A stretch of DNA of 64,000 nucleotides from Gordoniibacillus chartarius (lineage in GTDB: Bacteria > Bacillota > Bacilli > Paenibacillales > NBRC-103111), in assembly GCF_042432825.1 (NCBI RefSeq), contig NZ_JBHLWN010000123.1, forward strand, positions 6,781-70,780, given 5' to 3'. A model generated the notes under the pieces. It searched no databases, was not told where the DNA came from, and was given only the letters and a program-made list of their open reading frames with translations. This document shows positions 36,884 through 45,507 of this stretch, piece by piece (within the stretch, counting starts at the first letter, position 1; each line of letters starts with the position of its first letter). The position numbers and the translations under genes were made by a program.

Positions 36884-37271
36884 AGCTTCTTCCGCATTCC
36901 TTATTATGAGTCGCCGCGCGGCAGGTCGGTACCCTAAAAAGTATAGTGCTTGCTTTAAAAAATTAATATGGTGGAAGCGCTGTCCACTTCGGAAATCGTG
37001 GTCTGCTTGAGTACGACTCTCAGCATGCGTACGATTATCGGCGATTTTGGCACTACGGCTGCGTTCCGGCGTTATTGACGATTGCGTCGAACTGGGCAGT
37101 TAACGGGAAAGAGGCACCCGGATCGCCGGCTGCCTCTTCTTAATATCTATTTGCCCAAGTTCCCCTTCTGACTTAAATCGCAACCACATCATCCCACTAT
37201 GTCGCGACCGGCATGAAGTTGCCGATTAGTCGGCAGCTTCATTACGTCGTTCTTTGAACTCTAGTTCTCCG

Positions 37272-37772
37272 TTAACGGGCATTTCTTCGAAATTTAGCAT
37301 CGCAAAGAACAACTGAAGTCTCGATTTGCCTCTCCGGTACGCTCCAATATTTTCGCAATAAATCGCCCTTCTCGTTTGCATCAACAAGCGTAAATCCGTT
37401 TTTCAAATAAAACGAAATGGCCCAATTTGCAGCTTCCCATGTACCGATTAGTATCGGCTTCTCCGTTATTTTCGTAATATGCAGCAACAGTTTGGTACCG
37501 ATGCCGCCTTGGCGTCGAGCATTTCGTACGTATGCGTGCCGAACTAGAGCGACCTCCCCTTTATCCTGGATTCCCATAACCCCACAAAGCTCCCCATCCT
37601 CTTCAAATCCCCAAAAGGTAACGCCGTCCTCAATCTCTTGAACCAGTTCCTCCATACTCATATAGGGATCATGATATCGATCCTCCGGAATAACACCCCG
37701 GTAGGCACGAGCCGCATCATTAATGATGTCCCAAATCGAGTTCTCATCGTTCTTATCGCATAATCGGATCAA
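37272..37772 (-). CDS. GNAT-family N-acetyltransferase
   Basis: The protein has 166 residues from TTG 37772, giving MIRLCDKNDENSIWDIINDA, the usual start for this GNAT group. GAGGTG is six bases upstream, while the in-frame GTG at 37781 overlaps that site. The acetyl-CoA loop is RRQGGIGTKLL, and the C-terminal strand reads AISFYLKNGF. The substrate is unknown; the group is often labelled as acting on small amines or toxins. Confidence 0.88.
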   Translation of the reverse strand: MIRLCDKNDENSIWDIINDAARAYRGVIPEDRYHDPYMSMEELVQEIEDGVTFWGFEEDGELCGVMGIQDKGEVALVRHAYVRNARRQGGIGTKLLLHITKITEKPILIGTWEAANWAISFYLKNGFTLVDANEKGDLLRKYWSVPERQIETSVVLCDAKFRRNAR

Positions 37773-37822
37773 TGTATACACCTCGATTTATAGTAGGCAA
37801 ATGACAAGTGCGGCTGCAAATT

Positions 37823-38524
37823 CTAACCCTCCAATATTACCTTACGGACCTCTATTATTTTGCGAACTGTGTAATCGGCGAGAGACAAATCTTGCTGCCC
37901 CGAGTTCGGGTTAACAAATCCGATGCAAGACATACCTGCGGTTTTCGCAGCTATTACGCCATTCCTGGAGTCCTCCAGAACCATACAATGCTCCGGTTTC
38001 ACGCCGAGGAAACGGGCGGCTTCCAAATAAATGTCCGGTGAAGGCTTGCCTCTTTCCACTTCCTCGCCACTAATGATATATGTAAAATAACTGGCGATCC
38101 CCAAGCGAGTGAGAACCCCTTCTATAAACCAACGCGGTGACGAAGATGCTACTGCCATCGGTACACCGGTATCGTGCAATGAAACAAGAAGTTCCATAAT
38201 CCCTTCAATCGGTTCCCAGGCATCATGAAACAGCCTCTCTAACTTGATGCTCTTCTGACAAGCGAGGAGTTCTTCCAGCTCAACGCCCATCATACCGTAC
38301 GCTTCCCGAATGAGCTGCCACATTTCAGGATTCGTCATCCCCACATACTTTTCCAAATCTTCTTGTTCAACCTGCTGGCCGAACCGTTCCATCGTTAACC
38401 TGTCTGCTTCAAAATGCAACGGCTCGCTATCAATGATAACGCCGTCCATATCAAAGATAAACGCACCTTTCACCTTTCTATCCGCGGCTGTCTGATCGAA
38501 TAGCACGTCACCTAACTCCGTCAT
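37823..38524 (-). CDS. HAD-superfamily hydrolase (beta-phosphoglucomutase-like)
   Basis: The protein has 233 residues from ATG 38524 (GAGGGGG eight bases upstream). HAD motif I is FIFDMDGVIIDSEP; motif II Ser in VASSSPRW; motif III Lys with GKPSPDIYLEAA; motif IV VLEDSRNGVIAA. The helical cap is of subclass I. Relatives dephosphorylate or isomerise sugar phosphates. No linked pathway gene tells the substrate. Confidence 0.9.
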   Translation of the reverse strand: MTELGDVLFDQTAADRKVKGAFIFDMDGVIIDSEPLHFEADRLTMERFGQQVEQEDLEKYVGMTNPEMWQLIREAYGMMGVELEELLACQKSIKLERLFHDAWEPIEGIMELLVSLHDTGVPMAVASSSPRWFIEGVLTRLGIASYFTYIISGEEVERGKPSPDIYLEAARFLGVKPEHCMVLEDSRNGVIAAKTAGMSCIGFVNPNSGQQDLSLADYTVRKIIEVRKVILEG

Positions 38525-38574
38525 GAGCCATTCCCCCTCTACATAGATCGCACCCTGCCGGTTCAAAGCAACAT

Positions 38575-38790
38575 CTATATTTGAATGACGCTAATCTTAT
38601 TCCCGTTATTATCCGTAAGATCAAACCGTCTAGGTTCGCCGCTTCTTATGCTGGACACTTTAACTCCGGCTCGCTCGAGTCTGGCCCCTAACTTCATCGG
38701 CATTCTTCACAACAAAACGCTTTGTTCCCCCATTGGAAATCCACCTTCACTTTTGGTATGTTCCCTTCCCCCTATTATAAAGAACATTTG
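38575..38790 (-). pseudogene. Decayed VOC/glyoxalase-family gene (C-terminal part)
   Basis: The C-terminal VOC strand pattern is readable on the minus strand in three frames. An upstream piece (ending GGFPMGEQSVLL), then FVVKNADEVRG, then RLERAGVKVSSIRSGEPRRF and a DLTDNNGNKISVIQI end at TAG 38575, each joined by single-base shifts. The N-terminal half is absent. Confidence 0.7.
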
Positions 38791-38857
38791 TTCTTATGTA
38801 AACATTTTCCTTTTTGGAATTTGTCCGTTAGCGGCGTATCCCTGCGAAACGCAGGAA

Positions 38858-38883
38858 AAGCGATGGATCGGCTCCATCGCTTC
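38858..38883 (-). terminator. Terminator of PadR-MFS operon
   Basis: AAGCGATGGA and TCCATCGCTT pair perfectly inside longer GCAGGA/TCCTGC arms, with TTTT on the minus strand. It lies 16 bases past the MFS stop. Confidence 0.7.
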
Positions 38884-38899
38884 GCTCCTGCATCCGTCC

Positions 38900-40057
38900 T
38901 TATCCCTCAGACTGACCGACCATATGCTGTGACAATCTCCGTCTCGCGATCAAAACAAACAGCAGAGCCGATACAGCTACCGAGCCCGCGCACACGGCAA
39001 ACATCGCTTCATAGCCGGTGTATTGCGACACCCACCCCAGCGTGATCGAGCCCAGCCCGATGCCGAGGTCGAACGCAGTCAGGAAGGACGCGTTGGCTAC
39101 GCCCCTCTTATCCGTAGGCGCCAGCCGTAAATTCGCCGCTTGAAGCGCCGGCTGCGCCGAGCCGAATCCGAACCCGTACATCACCGCGGCGGCAATGATG
39201 CCGAGCAGACCGCTGGTAAAGCTTAATACAATTAATGATGCGACCGTAAGCAGAAGGGCCGGTACAATGACGTAGGACTCGCCCAGCTGGTCGGACAGCT
39301 TGCCGGCGAAAGGCCTTGCCGCCGTAAGCGCTATGGCATATACAAGGAAGAACGTGCCGGCGTTGACCCTGATCGATTCCGCGAACAGGGGCAGGAACGT
39401 TGTGATCCCCCCGTAAGCGACAGCCAGGAAGAACAGCGAAGTCGTGACGGGAAGCACCGATTTATCGAAAATGTCCATTCTCCCCTTCGCCGCGGTCGGC
39501 TGAAAGGGGAGCTTGATCGTAAACACGAGCAGGAATGCAGCCGCCGATAGCCCCGTCGCCAGCCAAAACAAGCTGTGGAACGAGCCGCTCTGCACCACCT
39601 GCGTCCCCAGCATCGGACCGATCGCCATCGCGATCGTCATCGCCATGCCGAACCATCCCATGCCCTCCCCCCGGCGCTTCGCCGGAATCATATCCGTGAC
39701 CGCCGTGCTCACAGCTGTCGTCGATAGAGCCCAGCTGGCACCATGCAGCACCCGCAGAACAAGGAGAAGCAAGATTCCGCCGATCCAGTCATACACATAC
39801 ATCGACAGCGTAAAGAAAAGAAGTCCCCATAGCATAAACGGCCTGCGGCCATACCGGTCCAGCAGCCCGCCGACGATAGGACGGAACACCACCGCCGTCA
39901 GCGTGAACGCCCCCGCCGCCAGCCCGACCTGCGACTCGTTCCCGCCCAGCTGCTTAATGAAAAGCGGCATCGCCGGCAGCAGCAAATAAAAGCCCGTAAA
40001 TAACAAGAGCATTCCCAGCGTCATCATGATAAAATTTTTCGTCCACAGCCGCTCCAT
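38900..40057 (-). CDS. MFS transporter (12-TM, drug/sugar efflux type)
   Basis: The protein has 385 residues from ATG 40057, with GGAGGG upstream; a TTG four codons earlier lies inside the ribosome site. It has 12 predicted helices, motif A GGLLDRYGRRP, and a tolerant central loop. It follows the PadR gene by 25 bases. PadR-MFS pairs usually form substrate-inducible efflux units; the substrate is not evident. Confidence 0.92.
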   Translation of the reverse strand: MERLWTKNFIMMTLGMLLLFTGFYLLLPAMPLFIKQLGGNESQVGLAAGAFTLTAVVFRPIVGGLLDRYGRRPFMLWGLLFFTLSMYVYDWIGGILLLLVLRVLHGASWALSTTAVSTAVTDMIPAKRRGEGMGWFGMAMTIAMAIGPMLGTQVVQSGSFHSLFWLATGLSAAAFLLVFTIKLPFQPTAAKGRMDIFDKSVLPVTTSLFFLAVAYGGITTFLPLFAESIRVNAGTFFLVYAIALTAARPFAGKLSDQLGESYVIVPALLLTVASLIVLSFTSGLLGIIAAAVMYGFGFGSAQPALQAANLRLAPTDKRGVANASFLTAFDLGIGLGSITLGWVSQYTGYEAMFAVCAGSVAVSALLFVLIARRRLSQHMVGQSEG

Positions 40058-40082
40058 ATTTCCCTCCAATGAACCTTGGTTT

Positions 40083-40670
40083 TCATTCCGGCCATTCGTC
40101 TTCCTGCTCTTGGACCCGTTTCAGCTCTTCCTGAACCCAGCGGACCTCAACCTCTCCGAGCCGTTTGCGCAGCTCCAGCACCCGCAGCAGCTGCACACGC
40201 TGCCTGGCAGGCTCCGGCTTCTGCTCGGCGAGGTACGACTCGAAGTCCGATACAAACTTGACATTCCGCTCAACCAGTTGCAAATACTGCTTCAAACAAT
40301 CGATACGCACGTCCTTGGGGACATATTGGAAATACACCATTTTGAACCGGAAGATCAGCTCCGTCTCCGCTTCCCCGACCGATTCCAGCGGCTTCTTCAT
40401 CAGCTCCAGGAATCGCTCGCGTCCGGCTTCCGTGATTTCGTAAATTTTCCTTGTCCGCCCTCCCTTCGTCTCCTCCTCCGTTCGGAGTTGAATCCACCCT
40501 CCCTCCACCAGACGGGCAAGAAGCGGATACAGCGTTCCCGAGCTGATCTTCCGCCCGAGCCCAACCGAATTGCTCAGTACATCCTGCAGCATATAGCCAT
40601 GCTTCTCGCCGGTCATCAGCTCTCCCAGCACAAACAATTCAAACAATCCAAGTTCACCACCGCTTTCCAT
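40083..40670 (-). CDS. PadR-family transcriptional regulator
   Basis: The protein has 195 residues from ATG 40670, beginning MESGGELGLFELFVLG. The winged-helix PadR domain includes HGYMLQDVLSNSVGL and SSGTLYPLLARLVEGGWIQ, with the wing reading TRKIYEITEAGRERF. A C-terminal dimerisation coiled coil (about 110-195) is typical of PadR subfamily 1. In-frame ATGs at 40685 and 40709 would place coding sequence across the tandem operators. None of the three has a good ribosome site, so the start is uncertain and translation may be leaderless. Confidence 0.88.
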   Translation of the reverse strand: MESGGELGLFELFVLGELMTGEKHGYMLQDVLSNSVGLGRKISSGTLYPLLARLVEGGWIQLRTEEETKGGRTRKIYEITEAGRERFLELMKKPLESVGEAETELIFRFKMVYFQYVPKDVRIDCLKQYLQLVERNVKFVSDFESYLAEQKPEPARQRVQLLRVLELRKRLGEVEVRWVQEELKRVQEQEDEWPE

Positions 40671-40711
40671 ATATCGGACCGACATATTTAATATATATCG
40701 GATCGACATAT
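40669..40711 (-). promoter_or_regulatory. Tandem PadR operator sites
   Basis: ATATATCGGACCGACATAT (40669-40687) and ATATATCGGATCGACATAT (40693-40711) are near-palindromes differing at one base and spaced 24 bases start to start. This arrangement at the padR start fits cooperative autorepression of the padR-MFS operon. Confidence 0.65.
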
Positions 40712-40733
40712 ATTTCCATAGAATATTGCATAT

Positions 40734-40773
40734 AAAAAAAGCTCCATCCGCACGACTGTGGCGAACAAAGCTT
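40734..40773 (-). terminator. Terminator of DinB-family gene
   Basis: On the minus strand AAGCT pairs with AGCTT, with inner CGC/GCG pairing, followed by seven T. It lies 20 bases past the stop of the DinB-family gene. Confidence 0.65.
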
Positions 40774-40794
40774 GTTGAGATCGTATGACACGAA

Positions 40795-41337
40795 CTATTT
40801 TAAAATACCTAAATACGCTTTCCACGGTCCGACGTCGGCGCTGTACCTCTTCGCCATGATCCTCGCGATCTGCGCGATATGCGTCAAGTCGTGAGCGACC
40901 CAAGTGGAGATCAGCTCCCTCGCCTTTACAACTCCGAAAGCCGGGTGATATCCCGTACATTCCAGCAGCTTCTCCTCGCTCATCCGCTCGAGAAGCTTTG
41001 CGATGCTCAGCGCGCGCAGCTCCTTGAATTGCTCCAGCTTCCGCTCTACAGACGCGTCATCCTTCTTCCCCAGATGAGCGAACCGGTCGAAAGGAGGAAA
41101 CGGCTTGCCCTCGCCTTCCTGCAAAATAAATTCCAGGCGCGGAATCCAATTCGTCCGCTCCGCCTCGATGAAGTGATCCACCACTTGAGTGACGGTCCAT
41201 GTGCCCTCGCCTTCATTGCTTTGCAGCCATCCAGCCGACAACCCGGACAAAAACAGCGCCAACGCTTGCGGCGTTCGTTCCAGAACCTCAATCGCTTCCT
41301 GAAGATGAAAATGAATCAGACTGCTCTCGGCATTCAT
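40795..41337 (-). CDS. DinB-family protein
   Basis: The protein has 180 residues from ATG 41337 (GAGGGGGG seven bases upstream). It is a four-helix bundle of the DinB/YfiT superfamily. The metal-binding His residues are visible in QVVDHFIEAE and in VAHDLTHIAQIARIM. These proteins are thiol-S-transferases or metal-dependent hydrolases using bacillithiol or mycothiol; the exact role is unknown. Confidence 0.88.
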   Translation of the reverse strand: MNAESSLIHFHLQEAIEVLERTPQALALFLSGLSAGWLQSNEGEGTWTVTQVVDHFIEAERTNWIPRLEFILQEGEGKPFPPFDRFAHLGKKDDASVERKLEQFKELRALSIAKLLERMSEEKLLECTGYHPAFGVVKARELISTWVAHDLTHIAQIARIMAKRYSADVGPWKAYLGILK

Positions 41338-41511
41338 AGACAAGCCCCCCTCTATAAATACCTATTTTAGCAGGTTCACCCAATTTACTCAATTTAGAGC
41401 ACCTAATGTAGTCACCTATCTCCGTCGTCTAAAAATAGGTAACGATCTGTCCATACCCTCCTCCGAACCTTGCATAGTATAACAGTACATTTTGTATGGG
41501 AGGGGCGCTCT

Positions 41512-42822
41512 TTGATTGCATCAAAAAAGACGGTTATTACCATATTGGGAAGCGGCGGCGGTGTAGCTAAGGCAGTACTTGCCATACTCAATAAATCGGC
41601 GGCGGACGTCAACGACCCGATCCATTCCAAGATTAAGCATGCCATCATCCATTTGATCGATATTAAACAAAAGAAGCTCGCCTATTATCGCAAATATTGC
41701 CCTAATCTCGCCGGTAAACTCGTACTGCACGAGTTTGATCTCATGCGCGGGAATCTCTTTATGCATCACCTCCGCCGCACGAGGACCCGGCTGGTCATCG
41801 ACGTATCCTGGGCGGATACGAATAAGATGCTCCGCTGCTGCAATCGGTTAGGCGTCCGTTATGTAAACTCAGCCCTAGAGAACACGAGAGTCGATGAAGA
41901 TGAAGATCTGGAAGGCTTTACGCTCATTGAACGGTACGAACGATTTGAGCCCGTCCGCAAAGCCTGCACGAACACGACGGCGATCGTCTGCTCCGGCATG
42001 AACCCCGGAGTCGTGCAGTGGATGGCCCTGACTTTGATGAAAGCACGACCGAACAAGAAGCCGATAGGCCTCTATATCGTCGAGCATGACAACACCTTCT
42101 ACGCCAATAAAGCCAAAGCGCGAAAAGATACGCTCTACACCACCTGGTCCGTCGAATGCTTCCTGGATGAAGCGATCTTAAGCTACCCGATGCTCGTCAG
42201 GAACAAAACGCCGCTATTCCTGTATGACGACGTCTATGCTAAAGAATACAAAGTCACTTTGGGAAACAAACGCTTTTACGGATGCCTCATGCCCCACGAA
42301 GAGTCCATAACGTTAGGCAAAATGCTAGGTGTGGAGGTCGGATTTCTTTACAAAATCAACGATCATACCACCAAATTGATCCGGGACAACCTGAGTGATG
42401 TCGATGATTTATGGGACTGGAGGCAGAAGGTGCTGGATCCGGCCGACGCCGCATTAACGGGGCGTGATTTGGTCGGGGTACTCCTCGTTTACGACGATAT
42501 AGAAACCTACATGTATAACGCTATGAGCAACAAGACCACTTACGCCAAATATAAAACTAACGCCACCTACCTCCAGGTAGCCTGCGGTATATACGGCGCC
42601 GTGTCCAGCATTCTGCTGGATCGTCTGCCGAAAGGCGTGTTCTATGTCGACAGCCTTCTGAAGAAAACCAAAAGCAACTACGGTAAATATGTCTCCTATC
42701 ATATGAAACACTTCGTGCTCGGTTACAACGACCGTGCGGAAGGGCTGCTGCACCATCGTGCCAGAAGGTTTGGCAGAAAGCCGGTAATGAGCAAACGACA
42801 GCCTTTGAAAGCAAGACGCTAG
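41512..42822 (+). CDS. Saccharopine-dehydrogenase / homospermidine-synthase-like protein
   Basis: The protein has 436 residues from TTG 41512, chosen because GGGAGGGG lies six bases before it. A Rossmann domain begins TVITILGSGGGVAKAVL, with further nucleotide contacts near LVIDVSWADT and NSALENTR. The catalytic half shows CSGMNPGVVQWM, a pattern of homospermidine synthases. It should be an NAD(P)-dependent enzyme joining or rearranging polyamine-like amines. The gene stands alone on this strand, with an overlapping terminator at its stop. Confidence 0.75.
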   Translation: MIASKKTVITILGSGGGVAKAVLAILNKSAADVNDPIHSKIKHAIIHLIDIKQKKLAYYRKYCPNLAGKLVLHEFDLMRGNLFMHHLRRTRTRLVIDVSWADTNKMLRCCNRLGVRYVNSALENTRVDEDEDLEGFTLIERYERFEPVRKACTNTTAIVCSGMNPGVVQWMALTLMKARPNKKPIGLYIVEHDNTFYANKAKARKDTLYTTWSVECFLDEAILSYPMLVRNKTPLFLYDDVYAKEYKVTLGNKRFYGCLMPHEESITLGKMLGVEVGFLYKINDHTTKLIRDNLSDVDDLWDWRQKVLDPADAALTGRDLVGVLLVYDDIETYMYNAMSNKTTYAKYKTNATYLQVACGIYGAVSSILLDRLPKGVFYVDSLLKKTKSNYGKYVSYHMKHFVLGYNDRAEGLLHHRARRFGRKPVMSKRQPLKARR

Positions 42823-42840
42823 GCTCTCTCCTAGCGTCTT
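42813..42840. terminator. Bidirectional terminator overlapping the stop codon
   Basis: AAGACGCTAGG pairs perfectly with CCTAGCGTCTT. The left arm contains the TAG stop of the plus-strand gene. On the other strand it follows a decayed minus-strand gene end, so it could serve both sides. Confidence 0.75.
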
Positions 42841-42963
42841 ATTTGATCGCGTATGTCTTCGGATCTTCGTCCATGAACGGAAGGAAGCTTGCCCCGACGC
42901 TGCGAATGGACCAGCCTCGCTTCGGTTGAATGGGGTACCTCGATCTGGGAACGGTATCCCTTT
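42839..42963 (-). pseudogene. C-terminal remnant of an unidentified gene
   Basis: On the minus strand a 41-codon frame ends at TAA 42839 and reads like a protein end (RGWSIRSVGASFLPFMDED then PKTYAIK). A stop and frame changes lie immediately upstream, and no start or ribosome site is visible. The rest of 42964-43153 is A/T-rich and empty. Confidence 0.35.
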
Positions 42964-43153
42964 AGGGCTGCAGCTAAAAATATATGGTTGGCGGGCGTCC
43001 GGCTTCCTGTTCGTGTAAATGGCTTAGGGATTTTACGCTTGGTTTCGGTTCAGCGAAATGCATTATTTATAAAGTATTTTTTAATAAATTTTGTATCCTA
43101 GGATACAATTTCTCTTCCAATTATATGTTAATTTTATATTACAATACATCTCG

Positions 43154-43825
43154 TCACAACAGATCCGGCCTTAAAATGACTAGCAGCTTTTTATCAAACT
43201 TGATGATCTGTTCCTTTTGCAACGAATTGATGATCCTGGTTACCGCTACCCGTGTTGCACCGACCATGGAGGCTAACTGCTGATGCGTTAATTTAATAGG
43301 AACCACGATGGAGCCGTCAGCGGTCCGGTCACCATGCTCCAGGGAAAGACGCTTCATGGTTTTGAGAATCCTTGGTTTCAGATCGAGCAAGGTCAAATCA
43401 TAAATTTGTTCGTTCGCTTTGCGCAATCGATTCATCGTCGCTTCTAAGAGCCTTATGCATAGCTTAGGATTTTGCTCAAGGAAGGCTAGAAAATCACGCC
43501 GATGGATGGAATATAAATAACTCGTTTCCAGAATTTCCGCTGAAGCTGAACGTGTGAGTCCCTCCTGCATCATGGCCATTTCACCGAAGTAATCGCCTTT
43601 GCGCAGCAGAGCAAGAATGACCTCTTTGGATTCGTCAAACCGATAGATTTTCACCGTGCCGCTTTTGATCAAGAAGCACTCATCTCCAAGGTCGCCTTCT
43701 AAAAACAAAATAGTTCCTTGGGGATACCGCCGTTCCCTTATCAGCCCCGTCAATAATCGAAAATCTTCCTGTTTATACCCCTCAAACAAAGGGGAATTTC
43801 GGAATAATCTTTCAAATGTACTCAT
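43154..43825 (-). CDS. Crp/Fnr-family transcriptional regulator
   Basis: The protein has 223 residues. The cyclic-nucleotide-binding-like beta-roll (about 10-130) includes PQGTILFLEGDLGDECFLIK and GDYFGEMAMM. It is followed by a dimer helix and a Crp-type winged HTH with LTHQQLASMVGATRVAVTRI. There are no iron-sulfur Cys as in Fnr. The start may instead be GTG 43834, which is closer to AAGGCGG. The target genes are unknown; the divergent small genes at 43940-44253 are candidates. Confidence 0.9.
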   Translation of the reverse strand: MSTFERLFRNSPLFEGYKQEDFRLLTGLIRERRYPQGTILFLEGDLGDECFLIKSGTVKIYRFDESKEVILALLRKGDYFGEMAMMQEGLTRSASAEILETSYLYSIHRRDFLAFLEQNPKLCIRLLEATMNRLRKANEQIYDLTLLDLKPRILKTMKRLSLEHGDRTADGSIVVPIKLTHQQLASMVGATRVAVTRIINSLQKEQIIKFDKKLLVILRPDLL

Positions 43826-43939
43826 GTTACTCACTTCGCCGCCTTCTCTGCCGTTCACGTTGACGTATGTAGGGGGAGAGATGAATTTGATTTTGTATTT
43901 GAACGAGGGTACTTTTACAACTTCGGGAGGTTTCGTTAT

Positions 43940-44056
43940 ATGGATAAGAAAGTTTTGTCTGCAGATTTAATAATAAAACAGCTAGGAATTAACTGGAACG
44001 AATACCAAGCGTGGAAGAAGGAGATCGTGCAACGAGGCATTCTCGTATCCCCTTGA
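43940..44056 (+). CDS. Small protein, 38 residues, unknown
   Basis: The ATG has GGGAGG nine bases upstream. The product (MDKKVLSADLIIKQLGINWN..., ending RGILVSP) is soluble and amphipathic, with a short helix-turn-helix look but no family. It diverges from the Crp/Fnr gene, whose product could regulate it, and shares the downstream terminator with the next small frame. Confidence 0.5.
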   Translation: MDKKVLSADLIIKQLGINWNEYQAWKKEIVQRGILVSP

Positions 44057-44130
44057 ATACTCGACTATAACAAGATTCCTAGTATCTAGGGTATATTTAT
44101 GGAAATTCGTTTAACATAATAGTAGGTATT

Positions 44131-44253
44131 TTGGATTATTATATCAGAACTTTCGAACTATTGGAAGAGGTTTTGACGGAATATGTCCAGCATCAACATC
44201 GTTTATACGAAAAAATACTCCGCCGCTGTCAAAATAACAACCCAGTCCGGTAA
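44131..44253 (+). CDS. Possible small protein, 40 residues, unknown
   Basis: A frame from TTG 44131 encodes an amphipathic helix-rich peptide with LEEVLTEYVQHQHRLYEKIL. The frame is open from 44083 but has no good ribosome site for the TTG. Its stop codon lies in the first arm of a strong plus-strand terminator, which supports transcription to this point. Confidence 0.35.
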   Translation: MDYYIRTFELLEEVLTEYVQHQHRLYEKILRRCQNNNPVR

Positions 44254-44287
44254 GGAGCATCCTCCTTGCCGTACCGGGCTCTTTTTA
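44244..44287 (+). terminator. Terminator of the small-gene unit
   Basis: CCGGTAAGGAG pairs with CTCCTT and ACCGG (with a small bulge), followed by CTCTTTTT. It reads on the plus strand and can only serve the small frames between 43940 and 44253. Confidence 0.75.
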
Positions 44288-44312
44288 CTACGATGAAGGC
44301 GGCAAGTCCGTC

Positions 44313-45485
44313 TCACTGCCTCAGTTCATCTAGTGTCTCCTGAATGTATAAGAGATGTCTGGAGAAAGCGGCATTGAGCAGTCGATAATGCTCGATCGTC
44401 AGGCCGCCCAGCAACGTTAATTCCCATTGTCCGATCGTCTTCTCGATAATGGTCTCCCCGGCTTGCACGATCTGTTCCCTTAACGATCTGTTACCGAGCT
44501 CCTTCAGCTTCATGACATCCAAATACGTCAAAAAGTAATGATAATACTGATTCACGGAATCGTCGATTTGTTTCTTCCGCTGCTTCAACGCGCTTTCCTT
44601 CGTCAATAGGCCGGTGACAACCGTAAGCGCGGCGACAAAAATAGCCATAGGGGGAAACACGTTCAATATCGCCCATGTGAGCGTATGCCACCCGGCTGCC
44701 AGTGCAAGGACGCTAGCCACGGTCGTTCCAATCGAAACCATCAGGATTTGCTCGGCCGCCCCGACTTGGAATTGCAGATCCACATTTTCGCGGGCTTTGT
44801 TGACTAGCATGTGCGGAACGATACGCTGCAGATCCGGCTGCTGCGCCGTGATTTCCTTCTTCCATGCTTCCTCGTACACCTTATTGCAATGATCAAGAAT
44901 GCGTCCGATATCCCGGGAAACGTCCTTCGGGCTGAGATGCTCCTCCATCAGCTTTTCCACAATCGATTTGTCGTCAATGACGTTCTCATGCTCCGTTAAC
45001 TTTTGACCGCGATACTTTTCGGAAAGCTGGTTTGCACCTTTGATTGCGATGTTGACCAAGGAACCCATCTTTTTGGCGGAGTCCTTGATCCCGGTGTACC
45101 AGGAACTATCCTTCTCCAGCCTGTCGTGCATGACCTTTTTCTTTCTCTGAAAATAAACCGCAAGATTGTCGTAAGCCGTCTGGAAAAATAGTTCCGGTGC
45201 ACGAGAGTTAAATTTCCATAGGTTTTTATGGCGCTCCGTAAATTCATCCGTAATGCTCAAATATTGGCCGGCCTGCGCCTGCACGATCAGCTGCTCTTGC
45301 ATTAGGGCAATGCGTTTCTGATCATTATTGTTTGCAGCAGACAAAGCTGTTCTTGTCTCCACTAGAGCATTCCTCAGTGCGTTCATCACATTATCCGCTG
45401 TATCCGGATTTACTTCGGACATCTTCCGGTATGCGATTCCGAAAGCTTCGAATTCGGTTATTTTCGTAAAGAGCTCGTGGTTCAT
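44313..45485 (-). CDS. Membrane-associated protein of unknown function
   Basis: The protein has 390 residues from ATG 45485 (GGAGGT about ten bases upstream). The N-terminal two thirds are helical and charged, with coiled-coil-like runs. A hydrophobic Gly/Ala hairpin (about 265-315; AAEQILMVSIGTTVASVLAL) follows, then a further helical tail. No catalytic motif is seen. It follows another Gly-rich membrane protein by 22 bases and the two probably form one unit. The general shape (helical domain plus a membrane hairpin) recalls membrane-remodelling or pore-associated proteins, but no nucleotide-binding motif supports that. Confidence 0.8.
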   Translation of the reverse strand: MNHELFTKITEFEAFGIAYRKMSEVNPDTADNVMNALRNALVETRTALSAANNNDQKRIALMQEQLIVQAQAGQYLSITDEFTERHKNLWKFNSRAPELFFQTAYDNLAVYFQRKKKVMHDRLEKDSSWYTGIKDSAKKMGSLVNIAIKGANQLSEKYRGQKLTEHENVIDDKSIVEKLMEEHLSPKDVSRDIGRILDHCNKVYEEAWKKEITAQQPDLQRIVPHMLVNKARENVDLQFQVGAAEQILMVSIGTTVASVLALAAGWHTLTWAILNVFPPMAIFVAALTVVTGLLTKESALKQRKKQIDDSVNQYYHYFLTYLDVMKLKELGNRSLREQIVQAGETIIEKTIGQWELTLLGGLTIEHYRLLNAAFSRHLLYIQETLDELRQ

Positions 45486-45507
45486 TCCGGTCCGCACCTC
45501 CGCTTGA

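Larger units (their letters stand above)
36711..37271. other. Intergenic region upstream of xylanase gene
   Basis: The region holds two cre-like sites close to the xylanase gene. Between 36967 and 37139 the plus strand has short open frames with protein-like runs but no start or family. They end at a hairpin (AAGAGGCA/TGCCTCTT, 37109-37139) that looks like a terminator. This may be a decayed plus-strand gene. Confidence 0.4.

Noticed and set aside
36967..37139. Plus-strand frame reading like a protein end before a hairpin
   Set aside because: No start, ribosome site or family; three frames look equally plausible, so no gene call is made.
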